Positions 8,779 to 17,980 are shown, numbered from the stretch's first letter. The stretch is 64,000 bases of DNA from Parasedimentitalea huanghaiensis (GCF_009753675.1 NZ_WQLV01000009.1:62001-126000), one strand, 5' to 3'. A program made the numbers and translations. The notes: generated by a model not told the origin, from the sequence alone.

Positions 8779-8813
8779 TTTTTTTGAAATGTTCAAAAAA
8801 ATTAAAAACATTT
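8779..8813. promoter_or_regulatory. Candidate operator: inverted repeats in the gntR/importer gap
   Basis: Two nested inverted repeats lie here. TTTTTTTGAA (8779-8788) and TTCAAAAAAA (8792-8801) are perfect complements around a 3-base centre. AAATGTT (8787-8793) and AACATTT (8807-8813) are perfect complements 13 bases apart. The segment 8800-8813 equals 5688-5701 exactly. Position between the regulator and importer genes suits an autoregulatory operator. Confidence 0.5.
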
Positions 8814-8840
8814 GACGGGTCAACTTCCCGCCAATATGTT
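8812..8840 (+). promoter_or_regulatory. Sigma-70-type promoter of the importer operon
   Basis: TTGACG (8812-8817) and TATGTT (8835-8840) are separated by exactly 17 bases, close to the housekeeping consensus, and lie 49 bases before the probable permease start. The -35 box begins inside the candidate operator, so a bound repressor would block it. Confidence 0.5.
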
Positions 8841-8888
8841 TATTATTATTAAAGACAGACCATGTCTTTTCGGGGAGCAAGAACAACC

Positions 8889-9902
8889 ATGTCCAACACT
8901 AATGGCAACACTAAATTGCGGTTCTTGCCGACCGGATCAAGCCTGCACAAACTGTCAGCTCTACTGACACTGCTGCTGCTGATACTGGCGTTCTCCTTTA
9001 CCAGTCCGGCCTTTCTCTCAGTGAATAACGGTTTGACTGTTCTTCTGCAAACTTCCGTTATCGGGCTACTGGCCATTGGTATGACATTGGTGATTATCAC
9101 CGGCGGCATTGACCTAAGCGTCGGCTCTGTCCTTGCCTTGTCCGGTGTGGTTGCCGGGCTGGCGATCAAGGCTGGCGTCCCAGTCATGCCAGCTATGGCT
9201 TTCGGAATTCTAGCCGGTGCATTTTGCGGGTTCATCAATGGTCTCGTTATAACAAAACTGCGCATTACTCCGTTTGTAGCAACACTGGGCATGATGATGA
9301 TTGCGCGTGGAGTAGCACTGCAATTGACGGGCGCAGCCCCTATCAGCCGCCTTGGCGAGGCCTTTGGACAACTGGGCAATGGCTCGTTTTTCCGCATTGT
9401 CGAAATGCAGGCCAATGGTTTTCCCAAGGTGATATTCCCAGGCATTCCTTATCCCGCAGTCCTGTTGGTCGTAATGGCACTGATTGGCGGGTTCTTGTTG
9501 CAGCGCCGTCAGATTGGTCGCCACATCTTTTCAGTCGGTTCAAATGAAGAAGCCGCGCGCCTATCCGGTGTAAAAGTCGACCGAACAAAAATCTGGGCCT
9601 ACACAGCGTCAGGCGCTCTGGCAGGACTGGCCGGAATGGTCCTGATGTCACGCCTTGTCACAGTGCAGCCCAACGAAGGTGTGATGTACGAACTTGATGC
9701 CATTGCGGCCTCGGTCATTGGTGGCGCTTCGCTGATGGGGGGCGTTGGCAGCATCTCAGGCAGCATGATCGGCGCATTTATCATCGGTGTGCTGCGAAAT
9801 GGCCTGAACATGGCAGGCACTTCTGCCTTCATTCAACAAATCATCATCGGGATTGTCGTGATCGGCGCGGTCTACATCGACCAAATCCGCAACCGGAACT
9901 AA
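8889..9902 (+). CDS. Sugar ABC transporter permease, RbsC type
   Basis: This 337-residue inner-membrane protein has about eight to ten hydrophobic helices and family landmarks of the BPD_transp_2 group: ITGGIDLSVGSVLALSGVVA near residue 70 and the EAA-like loop NEEAARLSGVKVDRTKIWAY near 218-237. It would form the channel of a ribose/monosaccharide-type ABC importer. The ATG at 8889 is chosen because GGGGAG precedes it; an upstream in-frame ATG at 8862 has no good site. It is first in an operon of permease, binding protein, ATPase, zinc dehydrogenase and altronate-type dehydratase. Unusually the permease precedes the binding protein. Confidence 0.9.
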   Translation: MSNTNGNTKLRFLPTGSSLHKLSALLTLLLLILAFSFTSPAFLSVNNGLTVLLQTSVIGLLAIGMTLVIITGGIDLSVGSVLALSGVVAGLAIKAGVPVMPAMAFGILAGAFCGFINGLVITKLRITPFVATLGMMMIARGVALQLTGAAPISRLGEAFGQLGNGSFFRIVEMQANGFPKVIFPGIPYPAVLLVVMALIGGFLLQRRQIGRHIFSVGSNEEAARLSGVKVDRTKIWAYTASGALAGLAGMVLMSRLVTVQPNEGVMYELDAIAASVIGGASLMGGVGSISGSMIGAFIIGVLRNGLNMAGTSAFIQQIIIGIVVIGAVYIDQIRNRN

Positions 9903-9945
9903 CCAAACTCAATCACCAAGAACTAGTTTTTAACGGGAGGAAACC

Positions 9946-10884
9946 ATGAAGAAACTACTGACAACGGCGCTAGCCACAGGCATCCTAGCCACTGCAGCTA
10001 CAGTCGCATCGGCCGGCGAGATCGCCGTGATCGTAAAAACGACGAACTCCAGCTTCTGGCAAAACGTCAACAAAGGCGCGACTGCCGCCATTGAAAGCCA
10101 CAGCGATCACACGATGACATTCAACGGTCCAGCTGCTGAATCCGCCATCGCAGATCAGGTCGCCCTGGTCGAAAATGCGATCAACCGCGGCGTTTCCGGC
10201 ATCGTCCTGGCACCATCTGATCCAGAGGCACTCGCCCCTGTGGTAAAGCGCGCATATGAAAGCGGCATCCCTGTTGCAATCATTGATAGCGGTCTGGCCG
10301 AAGGCAACGAAAAGTATTACCAGACCTTCCTGTCCACAGACAATTGTGCAGCGGGTGAGCAGGCTGCTCAGATGATGATCGACTCTGTCGGCACCTCAGG
10401 CAAAGTGGCCGTGATGTCATATGTCGCTGGCGTTGGTTCAGAAATCGGCCGTGTAGGCTGCTTTGTAAAACATATCGGCGAAAGCTCGGATATCGAGATC
10501 GTTGGCCCGTTCTACTCGCAGTCGCAAATGGCAACCGCACTGAACCAAACCACTGATATTCTGGCTGCAAACAAGCTGGTTGGTATCTTCGGTGCCAATG
10601 AACCAACAGCAATCGGCATGGGCCGCGCAATTGAGCAAGCAGGCAAAGCGGGTCAACTGACCGCCATCGGTTTTGATGGCAACGCGGACCTGCAAGACAT
10701 GGTCAAAAGCGGAACCCTCCTTTCGACTGCCGTACAGGGCTCGTTCCAGATGGGAGAACTGGGTGTGAATGCCATCGCAGATCTTCTGGCTGGCAACGAG
10801 ATCACCAACTTCATCGACACCGGTGTTGTAATGGTCACAAAAGACAACATCGACACACCAGTCGCACAAAACGTTTTGTACTGA
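9946..10884 (+). CDS. Periplasmic sugar-binding protein, RbsB type
   Basis: This 312-residue protein has a cleavable signal peptide (KK, hydrophobic core, ATVASA before the mature GEIAVIV at about residue 24). The mature protein follows the periplasmic-binding-protein type 1 pattern: KTTNSSFWQNVNKGA, GVSGIVLAPSDPEALAPVVK, IPVAIIDSG and TAIGFDGNADLQDMVKSG. It captures the substrate for the adjacent permease. Homologues bind ribose, galactose, fructose and related aldoses; given the neighbouring enzymes an L-galactose/L-fucose-like ligand is expected. A strong GGGAGGAAACC ribosome site precedes the ATG. Confidence 0.9.
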   Translation: MKKLLTTALATGILATAATVASAGEIAVIVKTTNSSFWQNVNKGATAAIESHSDHTMTFNGPAAESAIADQVALVENAINRGVSGIVLAPSDPEALAPVVKRAYESGIPVAIIDSGLAEGNEKYYQTFLSTDNCAAGEQAAQMMIDSVGTSGKVAVMSYVAGVGSEIGRVGCFVKHIGESSDIEIVGPFYSQSQMATALNQTTDILAANKLVGIFGANEPTAIGMGRAIEQAGKAGQLTAIGFDGNADLQDMVKSGTLLSTAVQGSFQMGELGVNAIADLLAGNEITNFIDTGVVMVTKDNIDTPVAQNVLY

Positions 10885-10891
10885 TTGTGCC

Positions 10892-10920
10892 TGGGTCAGC
10901 GAACAGGCTTCGCTGACCCA
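10892..10920 (+). terminator. Intercistronic hairpin after the binding-protein gene
   Basis: TGGGTCAGCGAA (10892-10903) pairs perfectly with TTCGCTGACCCA (10909-10920) around a 5-base loop. There is no T-tract after it, so it more likely protects the binding-protein message or partly attenuates transcription than ends it. This arrangement would raise binding protein over ATPase. Confidence 0.6.
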
Positions 10921-10945
10921 ATTCTAGATTCCGATAGGACGAATA

Positions 10946-11731
10946 ATGTTGGACGCAAACGCTCAAGAGACCCCTCTGGTGCAAATGTCAGAGATCTACA
11001 AACATTTTGGCGGTGTTCATGCCGTTGAAGGTGTCTCAGTTGATCTTTATCCGGGTGAGGTCGTCGGTGTATTGGGCCACAACGGGGCTGGAAAATCCTG
11101 TCTCATGCAGATCCTGTCCGGAGCAATGATACCCAATGGCGGCGAGATCTACGTGAACGGCCAAGAGGCTGATCTTAAATCTCCGCACGACGCCAAAAAA
11201 CACGGCATTGAAACAATCTATCAAACCTTGGCCTTGGCCAACCATCTGGATGCGGCGCAGAACCTGTTTCTTGGACGCGAGTTAAAGACCCGTTTCGGAA
11301 ACCTCGACGAAGCACGCATGCATGCCGAGGCGCAAGACGCACTTCGCCAGTTGAACCCGAATTTCAAGAACCTCAAGGACCCAGTGGCCAAGCTGTCTGG
11401 TGGCCAAAGGCAGGTCATCGCCATTGCCCGCGCGATCTACTTTCAAGCCAAAGTTCTAATTATGGACGAGCCGACGGCGGCGCTCGGGCCCTCGGAAACG
11501 GCGATGGTGGCCGATCTGACGCTACGCCTGAAAGACGAAGGCATCGGCATCTTCCTGATCAGCCACGATATGCATGATGTGTTTGACCTGTGTGACCGAG
11601 TGATGGTGATGAACAAGGGCCGCAATGTTGGAACCTTCCGGATCGAAGACGTGAACAAAGACGATATTCTGAGCCTCATCATTAAGGGGACATTGCCAGA
11701 TGGCTGGGTACCACGAGGTGAGTCCAAATGA
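10946..11731 (+). CDS. Sugar ABC transporter ATPase, single domain
   Basis: This 261-residue ATPase has Walker A GHNGAGKS (near residues 45-52), the signature LSGGQRQ (near 149), Walker [13 protein letters not shown] and the switch histidine in FLISHDMHD. Many ribose-type importers use a two-domain RbsA; this is a one-domain protein like the fructose-importer ATPase FrcA, so it should work as a homodimer. It energises the permease at 8889. The end overlaps the zinc dehydrogenase by four bases (ATGA), which indicates tight co-expression with the catabolic enzymes. Confidence 0.9.
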   Translation: MLDANAQETPLVQMSEIYKHFGGVHAVEGVSVDLYPGEVVGVLGHNGAGKSCLMQILSGAMIPNGGEIYVNGQEADLKSPHDAKKHGIETIYQTLALANHLDAAQNLFLGRELKTRFGNLDEARMHAEAQDALRQLNPNFKNLKDPVAKLSGGQRQVIAIARAIYFQAKVLIMDEPTAALGPSETAMVADLTLRLKDEGIGIFLISHDMHDVFDLCDRVMVMNKGRNVGTFRIEDVNKDDILSLIIKGTLPDGWVPRGESK

Positions 11732-12744
11732 GCACCAATACAATGCGAGCAGGTACAGTCGTCGAACCGGGAATCTTTGCAATAGAACCTCGCCCCGTCG
11801 TGAGTGAAGTTCCAGAAGGCTGGGTGTTGGTTGATATCTGCACCGTGGGTCTGTGCGGGACCGACTATCATATTCTCGAAGGGAAACATCCGTTTCTCAA
11901 CTATCCACGGGTCATCGGTCACGAATTAAGCGGCCATGTCGCACGTGATGGAGAAGGTTGGTCGGCTGGTGATTTAGTCTTGGTGAACCCCTATTTGACA
12001 TGTGGTGAGTGCCGGGCCTGCAAACGCGGAAAACCCAACTGCTGCTACAATATTGAGGTTTTGGGCGTGCACCGCGATGGCGGGTTAATCCCCCAGCTGG
12101 CCGTACCTGCGGGCAACCTCTATGCCGCGGACGGTTTGTCAGCGATCCAAGCTGCAATGGTAGAGTTTCTGGCCATCGGTGCGCACGCGGTGCAACGTTC
12201 CGGCGTATCCGAGGGTGATAATGTGCTGGTAACCGGCGTCGGCCCCATTGGTATCGGCACGGCTTTGTTTGCGCGCCTAAAGGGTGCAACCGTCACGTTG
12301 CTGGATCTCAGCCCTGAACGCTTGGCTATGGCGTCAGATAAGTTTGGTTTCGACATGGGACACACAGGAATCGAAGCCGCAATCAAAGCGACGGGTGATG
12401 AAGGTTACGACGTCTTGTTTGATGCCACCGGACATGCCGGCGCAATCGAAGCAGGTTTTCCGGCCGTGGCCCACGGTGGATCATACGTTCTGGTCAGCGT
12501 AGTCAAGGACAACATCACCTTCAGCGACCCAGAATTTCACAAGCGCGAGATGCGCCTGATCGGTAGTCGCAACGCATTAAAGTCCGACTTTGATTGGGTC
12601 ATGTCAGCCTTTCGTGACAACTTGATTGATGCAGATGCCCTGTGTTCCACGGTACTCACACTGGATGAATTGGCCGTCCAGTTTAACGGTCTAGCTGAGG
12701 AACGCGCGGACCTGATCAAAGTCATCGTTCAGCTGCAGGAATAG
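11728..12744 (+). CDS. Zinc alcohol dehydrogenase, possible L-galactonate 5-dehydrogenase
   Basis: This 338-residue medium-chain dehydrogenase carries the catalytic zinc cysteine in [20 protein letters not shown] with GHE, and the four structural-zinc cysteines in [15 protein letters not shown]. The nucleotide-binding motif is GVGPIGIG near residue 171. It belongs to the Zn_ADH branch that contains RspB and the L-galactonate oxidoreductase LgoD. L-galactonate oxidation gives D-tagaturonate, exactly the substrate expected for the dehydrogenase at 5747. It overlaps the ATPase gene and is followed after four bases by the altronate-type dehydratase. Other hexonates such as L-gulonate or L-idonate are alternative substrates. 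Confidence 0.85.
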   Translation: MSTNTMRAGTVVEPGIFAIEPRPVVSEVPEGWVLVDICTVGLCGTDYHILEGKHPFLNYPRVIGHELSGHVARDGEGWSAGDLVLVNPYLTCGECRACKRGKPNCCYNIEVLGVHRDGGLIPQLAVPAGNLYAADGLSAIQAAMVEFLAIGAHAVQRSGVSEGDNVLVTGVGPIGIGTALFARLKGATVTLLDLSPERLAMASDKFGFDMGHTGIEAAIKATGDEGYDVLFDATGHAGAIEAGFPAVAHGGSYVLVSVVKDNITFSDPEFHKREMRLIGSRNALKSDFDWVMSAFRDNLIDADALCSTVLTLDELAVQFNGLAEERADLIKVIVQLQE

Positions 12745-12748
12745 CTCT

Positions 12749-14245
12749 ATGTCATCGAAAACACTCCTTCTGAACGATGTGGATAACGTTGCCATCACTC
12801 TGCAAACCCTTGCGGCAGGCGATGACGTTGCAATCGAGCCGATCCCAAGGTCACACAAAGTTGCCATGACAGATATTGCCAAAGGGGATCACGTGGTCCG
12901 CTACGGCCAAATCATCGGTAAAGCAGATTGCAACATAGTGGCAGGTTCTCACGTACACAGTCACAATATGAGCATGAGCGATCATGTGGCGGATTACGCC
13001 TTTGGTTCCGCAGCCCACCCCCTGCCAGATCCCAAACAACTGCGCACGTTTGAGGGTTATCACCGCGAGGACGGGCGTGTTGGAACACGCAATTACATTG
13101 GCGTCCTGACATCAGTGAACTGTTCCGGATCTGTCGCCCGCTTCATTGCTGAAGCGGCGGAAAAGTCCGGCCTTCTGGATGAATTCCCCAATGTAGATGG
13201 CGTTGTGCCCATCGTGCATAGCAGTGGCTGCGGCATGTCCAATCAAGGAGAAGGTTATGACCTCCTGCTGCGGACACTTGCTGGGTATGCGCGCCATCCG
13301 AATTTCGGCGGAATCCTATTGGTAGGACTAGGCTGCGAAGTGCTGCAACTGGCCGAATTGGTAGGTGATCGCAAGATTACCCAGGACGGTGCGCTACGTT
13401 ACATGACGATCCAGCAAATGGGTGGAACTCGGCGCACCATAGAGGCGGGCCTCGAACACCTCACCTCGCTTGCGAGTTATGCTAACCAAGCCAAACGAGC
13501 CCCTGCACCGGTATCTGAACTAGTACTGGGGATGCAATGTGGTGGGTCAGATGGCTATTCCGGCTTCACCGCCAATCCGGCACTCGGCGTCGCGTCTGAT
13601 CTTCTGGTTCAGCAAGGTGGCACCTCAATCCTGTCTGAAACATCAGAGATCTACGGAGCTGAACACCTATTGACCCGCCGCGCTGTATCAGCAGAAGTGG
13701 GGCAAGACCTGGTGGACAAACTCGCCTGGTGGGAAGCTTACTGCGCGCGCCATGGGTCAAAAATGGATAACAACCCAAGCCCTGGTAATAAACGTGGTGG
13801 TCTGACCACGATCCTCGAGAAATCGTTAGGCGCAGTGGCCAAGAGCGGGCAAGCGCCTCTGTCTGGGGTGTTCGAATATGGCGCGCCACTGACCAGCAAA
13901 GGCTTCGTGTTTATGGATAGTCCAGGCTACGATCCCTGTTCCGTCACTGGGCAGGTTGCGTCCGGGGCCACTTTGATTGCCTTTACAACTGGGCGTGGCT
14001 CGGTTTCGGGATACAAACCAGCACCCAGCCTCAAAATTGCCTCCAATACTGACATGTTCACACGTTTGGGTGAGGACATGGACATCAACTGCGGTGACAT
14101 CGCGGAAGGCGCATCTCTTGCTGAAAAGGGTGAAGAAATCTTCGAGGCGCTGATAGCGATCGCCAGCGGTCAGCACTCAAAAAGTGAAGATCTCGGATTT
14201 GGCGGGGTTGAATTTGTTCCTTGGCAAATTGGAGCGGTCCTTTAG
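12749..14245 (+). CDS. uxaA: Altronate dehydratase (UxaA/GarD family)
   Basis: This 498-residue protein has the family layout: an N-terminal SAF domain (residues about 12-90, with HVHSHNMSM) and a C-terminal catalytic region with GYHREDGRVGTRNYIGVLTS near 102-120, HSSGCGMSNQGEGY near 157, MQCGGSDGYSG near 261 and a conserved NCGD near 448. UxaA is an iron-dependent dehydratase that turns D-altronate into 2-keto-3-deoxy-D-gluconate. Length matches E. coli UxaA (about 495). Last gene of the importer operon. Because no enolase-type fuconate dehydratase is present, it might also dehydrate another hexonate; that is speculation. Confidence 0.85.
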   Translation: MSSKTLLLNDVDNVAITLQTLAAGDDVAIEPIPRSHKVAMTDIAKGDHVVRYGQIIGKADCNIVAGSHVHSHNMSMSDHVADYAFGSAAHPLPDPKQLRTFEGYHREDGRVGTRNYIGVLTSVNCSGSVARFIAEAAEKSGLLDEFPNVDGVVPIVHSSGCGMSNQGEGYDLLLRTLAGYARHPNFGGILLVGLGCEVLQLAELVGDRKITQDGALRYMTIQQMGGTRRTIEAGLEHLTSLASYANQAKRAPAPVSELVLGMQCGGSDGYSGFTANPALGVASDLLVQQGGTSILSETSEIYGAEHLLTRRAVSAEVGQDLVDKLAWWEAYCARHGSKMDNNPSPGNKRGGLTTILEKSLGAVAKSGQAPLSGVFEYGAPLTSKGFVFMDSPGYDPCSVTGQVASGATLIAFTTGRGSVSGYKPAPSLKIASNTDMFTRLGEDMDINCGDIAEGASLAEKGEEIFEALIAIASGQHSKSEDLGFGGVEFVPWQIGAVL

Positions 14246-14723
14246 GCGTTATCGTTCCATTTCCCCTCAGATCCGGCAGAGAAAACTTGTCATGCAACGA
14301 TATGCATGGTTGGAAACTCGTTACGACTAACAGCTATCCACGACGGTAAAAATTTCTAATTTAAGAACGACCGTTTTGCGGGAGATTTGTTCCAGAGCCA
14401 GGTACGCCATCAATATCCGCAACGGGTTGTTGTCATCGGGTCAGGGACCCTGATCAACCCGACTTTGCAAAGTCCGCTTCCTGCGCAATGCCGCCGTTGG
14501 AGCTGACTGCAGCGAACTCCCGGTTCCAGCCCTTCTACGACATTCGTGCCGGGCGCAGCATGGGGGACGGCTGAAGCTGGAAGGGCGGATTCCAGACTTT
14601 CGTTGCAGATGCGAGCCATTCAAGGCACCATGTCGGCAGCCGGCTTTCAGGTGACCTCGAAACCGGCTCTTTTTTGCGCCGCCGCGAGGCGACCCCCGAG
14701 CCCAAAGCAGGCTATGAAGTTCA
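14246..14723. other. Gene-poor spacer holding repeat R1 copy B
   Basis: About 480 bases follow the importer operon. A short palindrome TCAGGGACCCTGA lies near 14441-14453, next to repeat R1 copy B. I see no gene in it. A weak downstream tail of the repeat (GAAGGGCGGATTCCAG, then GAGCCATTCAAG) extends to about 14625. Confidence 0.6.
14461..14550. repeat. Dispersed repeat R1, copy B
   Basis: This is the best-preserved copy. It opens with the 14-base palindrome GACTTTGCAAAGTC, then CTGCGCAATGCCGCCGTTGG, AGCTGACTGCAGCGAA and GGTTCCAGCCCTTCTACGAC. It shares these words in order with copies at 1598, 15726 and 20191. It lies immediately right of the sugar-acid locus. Confidence 0.8.
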
Positions 14724-15566
14724 TTATTGCCGTCGCCCCGTTGCTACCCATGCTGTTGCAACATAAGAACGATGTCCGTCAGCTTCGCCATCTAGATAGG
14801 CATCTCGTACGGCATCCTTTATCTGTTTTTTCAGTTCGGCGGGTCTCTTCGAAAGGTAGGATGGAATTGGGCCATCCTTCCCGTCGAACGGTCTCCAATA
14901 GTCTTCGAAGGATGCAAATTCAGTCCGGATGTGGGTCTCACTGATCTGAACATGGGCAAAGCCCGCTGACTTCAAAGCACTTTCCAGATGTCCGGGTCGC
15001 GTTAGCGGTCGTGTGAAGTTCTTTTTTCGGAGCTCGTTGGCCTCAGGGTCCAGCATTGAAGCTGTGTCCAGAAAGAAGCGATTGAACACGAGGCCTCCTC
15101 TTACATCCCAAATGGCTACCGAAAGACGGCCACCCACCTTCAAAGTACGCGAGATCTCGGAAATCGCCACGCTTGCGGTTGGAACGAAATTTAGGACGAG
15201 TTGGGATACAACATGATCGAATGTTTCATCCGGCATTGGAAGAGCATTCAGGTCAGCAACTTCGAACGAAACGCGTGGGTCTGAAATTTGTCGTGAAGCA
15301 AATTCAACATAAGCTTTAGAGATGTCGACACCGGTAATATCTGCAGTTTCGGTGCGGCCCAACATCTCTGATGTCAGTGCGCCTGTACCGCATCCGGCGT
15401 CGAGAATATTGCAGCTATCCTCAAACTTTATGAGATCCAGAAATTTTGGTGCTAGCAAGCGGCTAAAACGCCCCATTTGCAACTCGTAACCTTTGCCACT
15501 GGAGGCAGAAAAATTCGATGAATTCGAAGCCAATGTGCTATCTCCAGATTGAGTTTGCCCACGCAA
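14724..15566 (-). CDS. Class I SAM-dependent methyltransferase
   Basis: This 280-residue protein has the Rossmann methyltransferase motifs: ILDAGCGTGALT (motif I, near residue 53), TGVDISKAYVEFA (acidic loop), VADLNALPMPDETFDHVVSQ and LKVGGRLSVAIWD. It resembles UbiE/arsenite-type methyltransferases (Methyltransf_11). The frame begins with TTG. It is isolated between two copies of repeat R1 with no operon partners, so the acceptor cannot be predicted. Its arrangement suggests a single-gene cassette. Confidence 0.8.
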   Translation of the reverse strand: MRGQTQSGDSTLASNSSNFSASSGKGYELQMGRFSRLLAPKFLDLIKFEDSCNILDAGCGTGALTSEMLGRTETADITGVDISKAYVEFASRQISDPRVSFEVADLNALPMPDETFDHVVSQLVLNFVPTASVAISEISRTLKVGGRLSVAIWDVRGGLVFNRFFLDTASMLDPEANELRKKNFTRPLTRPGHLESALKSAGFAHVQISETHIRTEFASFEDYWRPFDGKDGPIPSYLSKRPAELKKQIKDAVRDAYLDGEADGHRSYVATAWVATGRRQ

Positions 15567-15725
15567 CTGATCATTCTAGGCTGCACACTACACATTAGCT
15601 CGTATCGTGGACGAGACCAATTTTCAGATTGATTGGTCGTTCTGGAGAAGCTGTACTGCGGCGACGTGATGTCCCGTGAATGACCGGCCTGGCTGCTCAC
15701 GTCCTATAAGGTCGAGCCGCAGCCA

Positions 15726-15816
15726 GACTTTGCAAAGGTCACAAACTGCGCATTATCGCCATTGGTGACAAACCCGTCTACTGGCCGGTTCCAGCCCTTC
15801 TGCGACTTTGGTGGCC
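15726..15816. repeat. Dispersed repeat R1, copy C
   Basis: This copy starts GACTTTGCAAAGGTCAC, then CTGCGCATTATCGCCATTGG and CCGGTTCCAGCCCTTCTGCG. It is followed by GAAGGGCGGAAACCGGACAT and, after the hexamer tract, GGCCATTCAAG. Copy B has comparable following words, so the full repeat unit probably extends to about 15940. Confidence 0.75.
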
Positions 15817-15855
15817 TGTGCAGCATCCGACAAGAAGGGCGGAAACCGGACATTG

Positions 15856-15897
<42 letters not shown>

Positions 15898-16073
15898 AAG
15901 GTTCTATGTCAGGCAGGCAAAAGCGGCCATTCAAGACCTAGCAGACCGTAATCCAAATGCTGCGCCGCGCACAAAGATCGGCAATGCGCAGAAAACAGGC
16001 TTTGCTAACCTTACCTTTGCAGCCCTCTAGACAGGCCTCTTGATGTGCCGTCGCAGGTATGCAGACATCGGTT

Positions 16074-17021
16074 TCAAGCTTGGTTTAGCAGGGCTTTTAG
16101 TTCAGCCCCAAACCAGGCAACGAAGCTGGAGGCGGGTTGAGTGAAACCGATGGCTTCAGGAGCAACGAACTGAAAGACGCGCTCGCAGGGTAAGCGAGAT
16201 GCATAGGGTTCAACCAAACAACCCTTTCCAAGCGCGTCCATCACATAAACGTCACGCAGCAGGGCAAAACCTTGCCCCGAGATCGCCGCCTGAAGGATCA
16301 TATCTGCATTGTTAAAGGTCAAGCGCGGCCGGGTTTCAAAGGGATGGCCCGCAAGAAAGGCCGCAAAGTAGTTGGCCCAATGTACGGTTTCATCTTCGTG
16401 GATCAATTGCGCCTGGCTGAGAAGTCCGACATCAGGCTTGCCATTTGGCTGCAACTCCCCTGTCAAAGCGGCCAAGTAATCAGGGGCGCACACCACCCTC
16501 ATGTGTTCTTGGGGCACCGGGAGCAAGGCATTGCCATTTACCTCTGCCTCTTGCGAATGCAGGCGCGGAAGCAAGCGCAGCGCGACGTCGATCCGCTCTT
16601 CCTCCAGATTCACAAAACGGTTTGCAGCACAGATTCTGACATTGATTTCTGGGGAACGCCTCAGAAAACCGTCTAGTCTTGGCTGCAATACGATAGAGGC
16701 CAAAGATGGGGCAATCCCTATTGAAAGAACCTTTTGATGATACTGGCTCCCCACCAAATGACCAATATGTTCCAACTGATGTGTCACGGCGCGGATCTCT
16801 GGGATGATAGCACGCAGAAACTCTGTTGGCTCCAGATTTCGCCCTTTCGCTCGAAATAATTTTGCGTTCCACCTCTCCTCTAACTTGCTGATATGATAGG
16901 ATACAGTTGGCTGAGACAAATTGAGTTCACGCGCGGCGGCAGAAACTGAATTCAGCCGTGATACCGCATCGAGAGACCGTGCCTCCTGCAGTGTTGGGAT
17001 GAATCTTCGTGGGGCGCTCAT
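16074..17021 (-). CDS. LysR-family transcriptional regulator
   Basis: This 315-residue protein has the LysR N-terminal helix-turn-helix (SVSAAARELNLSQPTVSYHISKLEERWNAKLF, about residues 25-57) and a type 2 periplasmic-binding-like effector domain with the GcvA-like NADMILQAAISGQGFALLRD segment near 237. It is transcribed away from the amino-acid transporter genes and shares a 113-base gap with them, the usual layout for a LysR regulator that controls its neighbour. A perfect inverted repeat with a T-N11-A core lies just upstream of its start codon. The ligand is probably the substrate of the transporter or hydrolase. Confidence 0.85.
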   Translation of the reverse strand: MSAPRRFIPTLQEARSLDAVSRLNSVSAAARELNLSQPTVSYHISKLEERWNAKLFRAKGRNLEPTEFLRAIIPEIRAVTHQLEHIGHLVGSQYHQKVLSIGIAPSLASIVLQPRLDGFLRRSPEINVRICAANRFVNLEEERIDVALRLLPRLHSQEAEVNGNALLPVPQEHMRVVCAPDYLAALTGELQPNGKPDVGLLSQAQLIHEDETVHWANYFAAFLAGHPFETRPRLTFNNADMILQAAISGQGFALLRDVYVMDALGKGCLVEPYASRLPCERVFQFVAPEAIGFTQPASSFVAWFGAELKALLNQA

Positions 17022-17029
17022 GCTGAATT

Positions 17030-17046
17030 CATAGAGGTTTTCTATG
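17030..17046. promoter_or_regulatory. Candidate LysR operator
   Basis: CATAGA (17030-17035) and TCTATG (17041-17046) are perfect complements around GGTTT, giving a T-N11-A core typical of LysR boxes. It lies in the divergent gap, nine bases upstream of the LysR start. Confidence 0.5.
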
Positions 17047-17134
17047 GGACTTTCAACTTTACTGATTTGTAAAAAACCACCTGCAAGGCGAATGATCAGC
17101 CTAGTTTTGTTTTAGTCGAAACGGGAGGATAGAC

Positions 17135-17971
17135 ATGACAATTTCAAGAAGAGCGGTGATCACAGGCTTTGCTACGGCACTTTCAGTGAGCCTCAGTGGA
17201 TTGGCCGCTCAGGCCGGAGAAGCGCTGGATCGCATTCTGAGCGAAGGCGTGCTGACCGTCGGCACCAACTCGGATTACCGGCCCAATTCCTTCATGAATG
17301 ACAATAATGAACTCGACGGCTTTGATATCGCGGTCTCCAAGGAAGTTGCCGCACGCTTAGGCGTCGACGTCAAATTCGTAACCCCTGGCTGGGAGGTCAT
17401 GACCGCAGGACACTGGGCAGGCCGCTGGGACATGGTTGTTGGCTCGATGACGCCCACTAAGGCCCGCGCCGAGATCCTGGACTTTCCAGCAATCTATTAC
17501 TTTAGCCCCGCTGCTTTTGCGGTGCATAAGACATCGCCTGCCGAAAAACCGGGGGATCTGGACGGAAAAACCGTGGGTGTGGTCTCTGCCTCAACCTACA
17601 ACCGGTATCTGGAGCACGATCTGAAGCTCGACGTGGTGGGGATGCCTGCCTTTACCTATGATGTCACCCCCGGCGAGATCCGGGCCTATAGCGATGTGAA
17701 CGAGTTTGATGACCTCGCCCTTGGCGATGGCGCGCGACTTCATGCAGTGTTGCAATCGGTGCCCGTTATTGCTGAGGCGGTCTCCGTTGGCCTTCCGATC
17801 AAACAGCTGGGAGAGCCCGTCTTCTTTGAACCACTCGCCCTAGCCACCGACAAGGGGGACGCTGAGCTGAATGCCCGCCTGCATGACATTATCGAAGAGA
17901 TGCGGAGCGACGGCACATTGGCCAAACTGTCGGTCAAATGGCACGGCACTGACCTCGTCAGCACCAAATAA
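17135..17971 (+). CDS. Amino-acid/polar ligand ABC binding protein (family 3)
   Basis: This 278-residue exported protein begins with SRRAVITGFATALSVSLSGLAAQA, which could be a Tat or Sec signal cleaved before GEALDRI. The mature part has the SBP_bac_3 pattern: GVLTVGTNSDYRPNSF, LDGFDIAVSKEVAARLG, WDMVVGSMTPTKARAEILDF and LDGKTVGVVSASTYNRYL. Such proteins feed polar amino acids or amines to HisM-type permeases. A strong GGGAGGA ribosome site lies before the ATG. Next comes its permease. With the PuuD-like hydrolase downstream, a gamma-glutamyl compound or a polyamine-derived acid is a possible ligand, but this is inference. Confidence 0.85.
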   Translation: MTISRRAVITGFATALSVSLSGLAAQAGEALDRILSEGVLTVGTNSDYRPNSFMNDNNELDGFDIAVSKEVAARLGVDVKFVTPGWEVMTAGHWAGRWDMVVGSMTPTKARAEILDFPAIYYFSPAAFAVHKTSPAEKPGDLDGKTVGVVSASTYNRYLEHDLKLDVVGMPAFTYDVTPGEIRAYSDVNEFDDLALGDGARLHAVLQSVPVIAEAVSVGLPIKQLGEPVFFEPLALATDKGDAELNARLHDIIEEMRSDGTLAKLSVKWHGTDLVSTK

Positions 17972-17980
17972 GGCAAGCCA

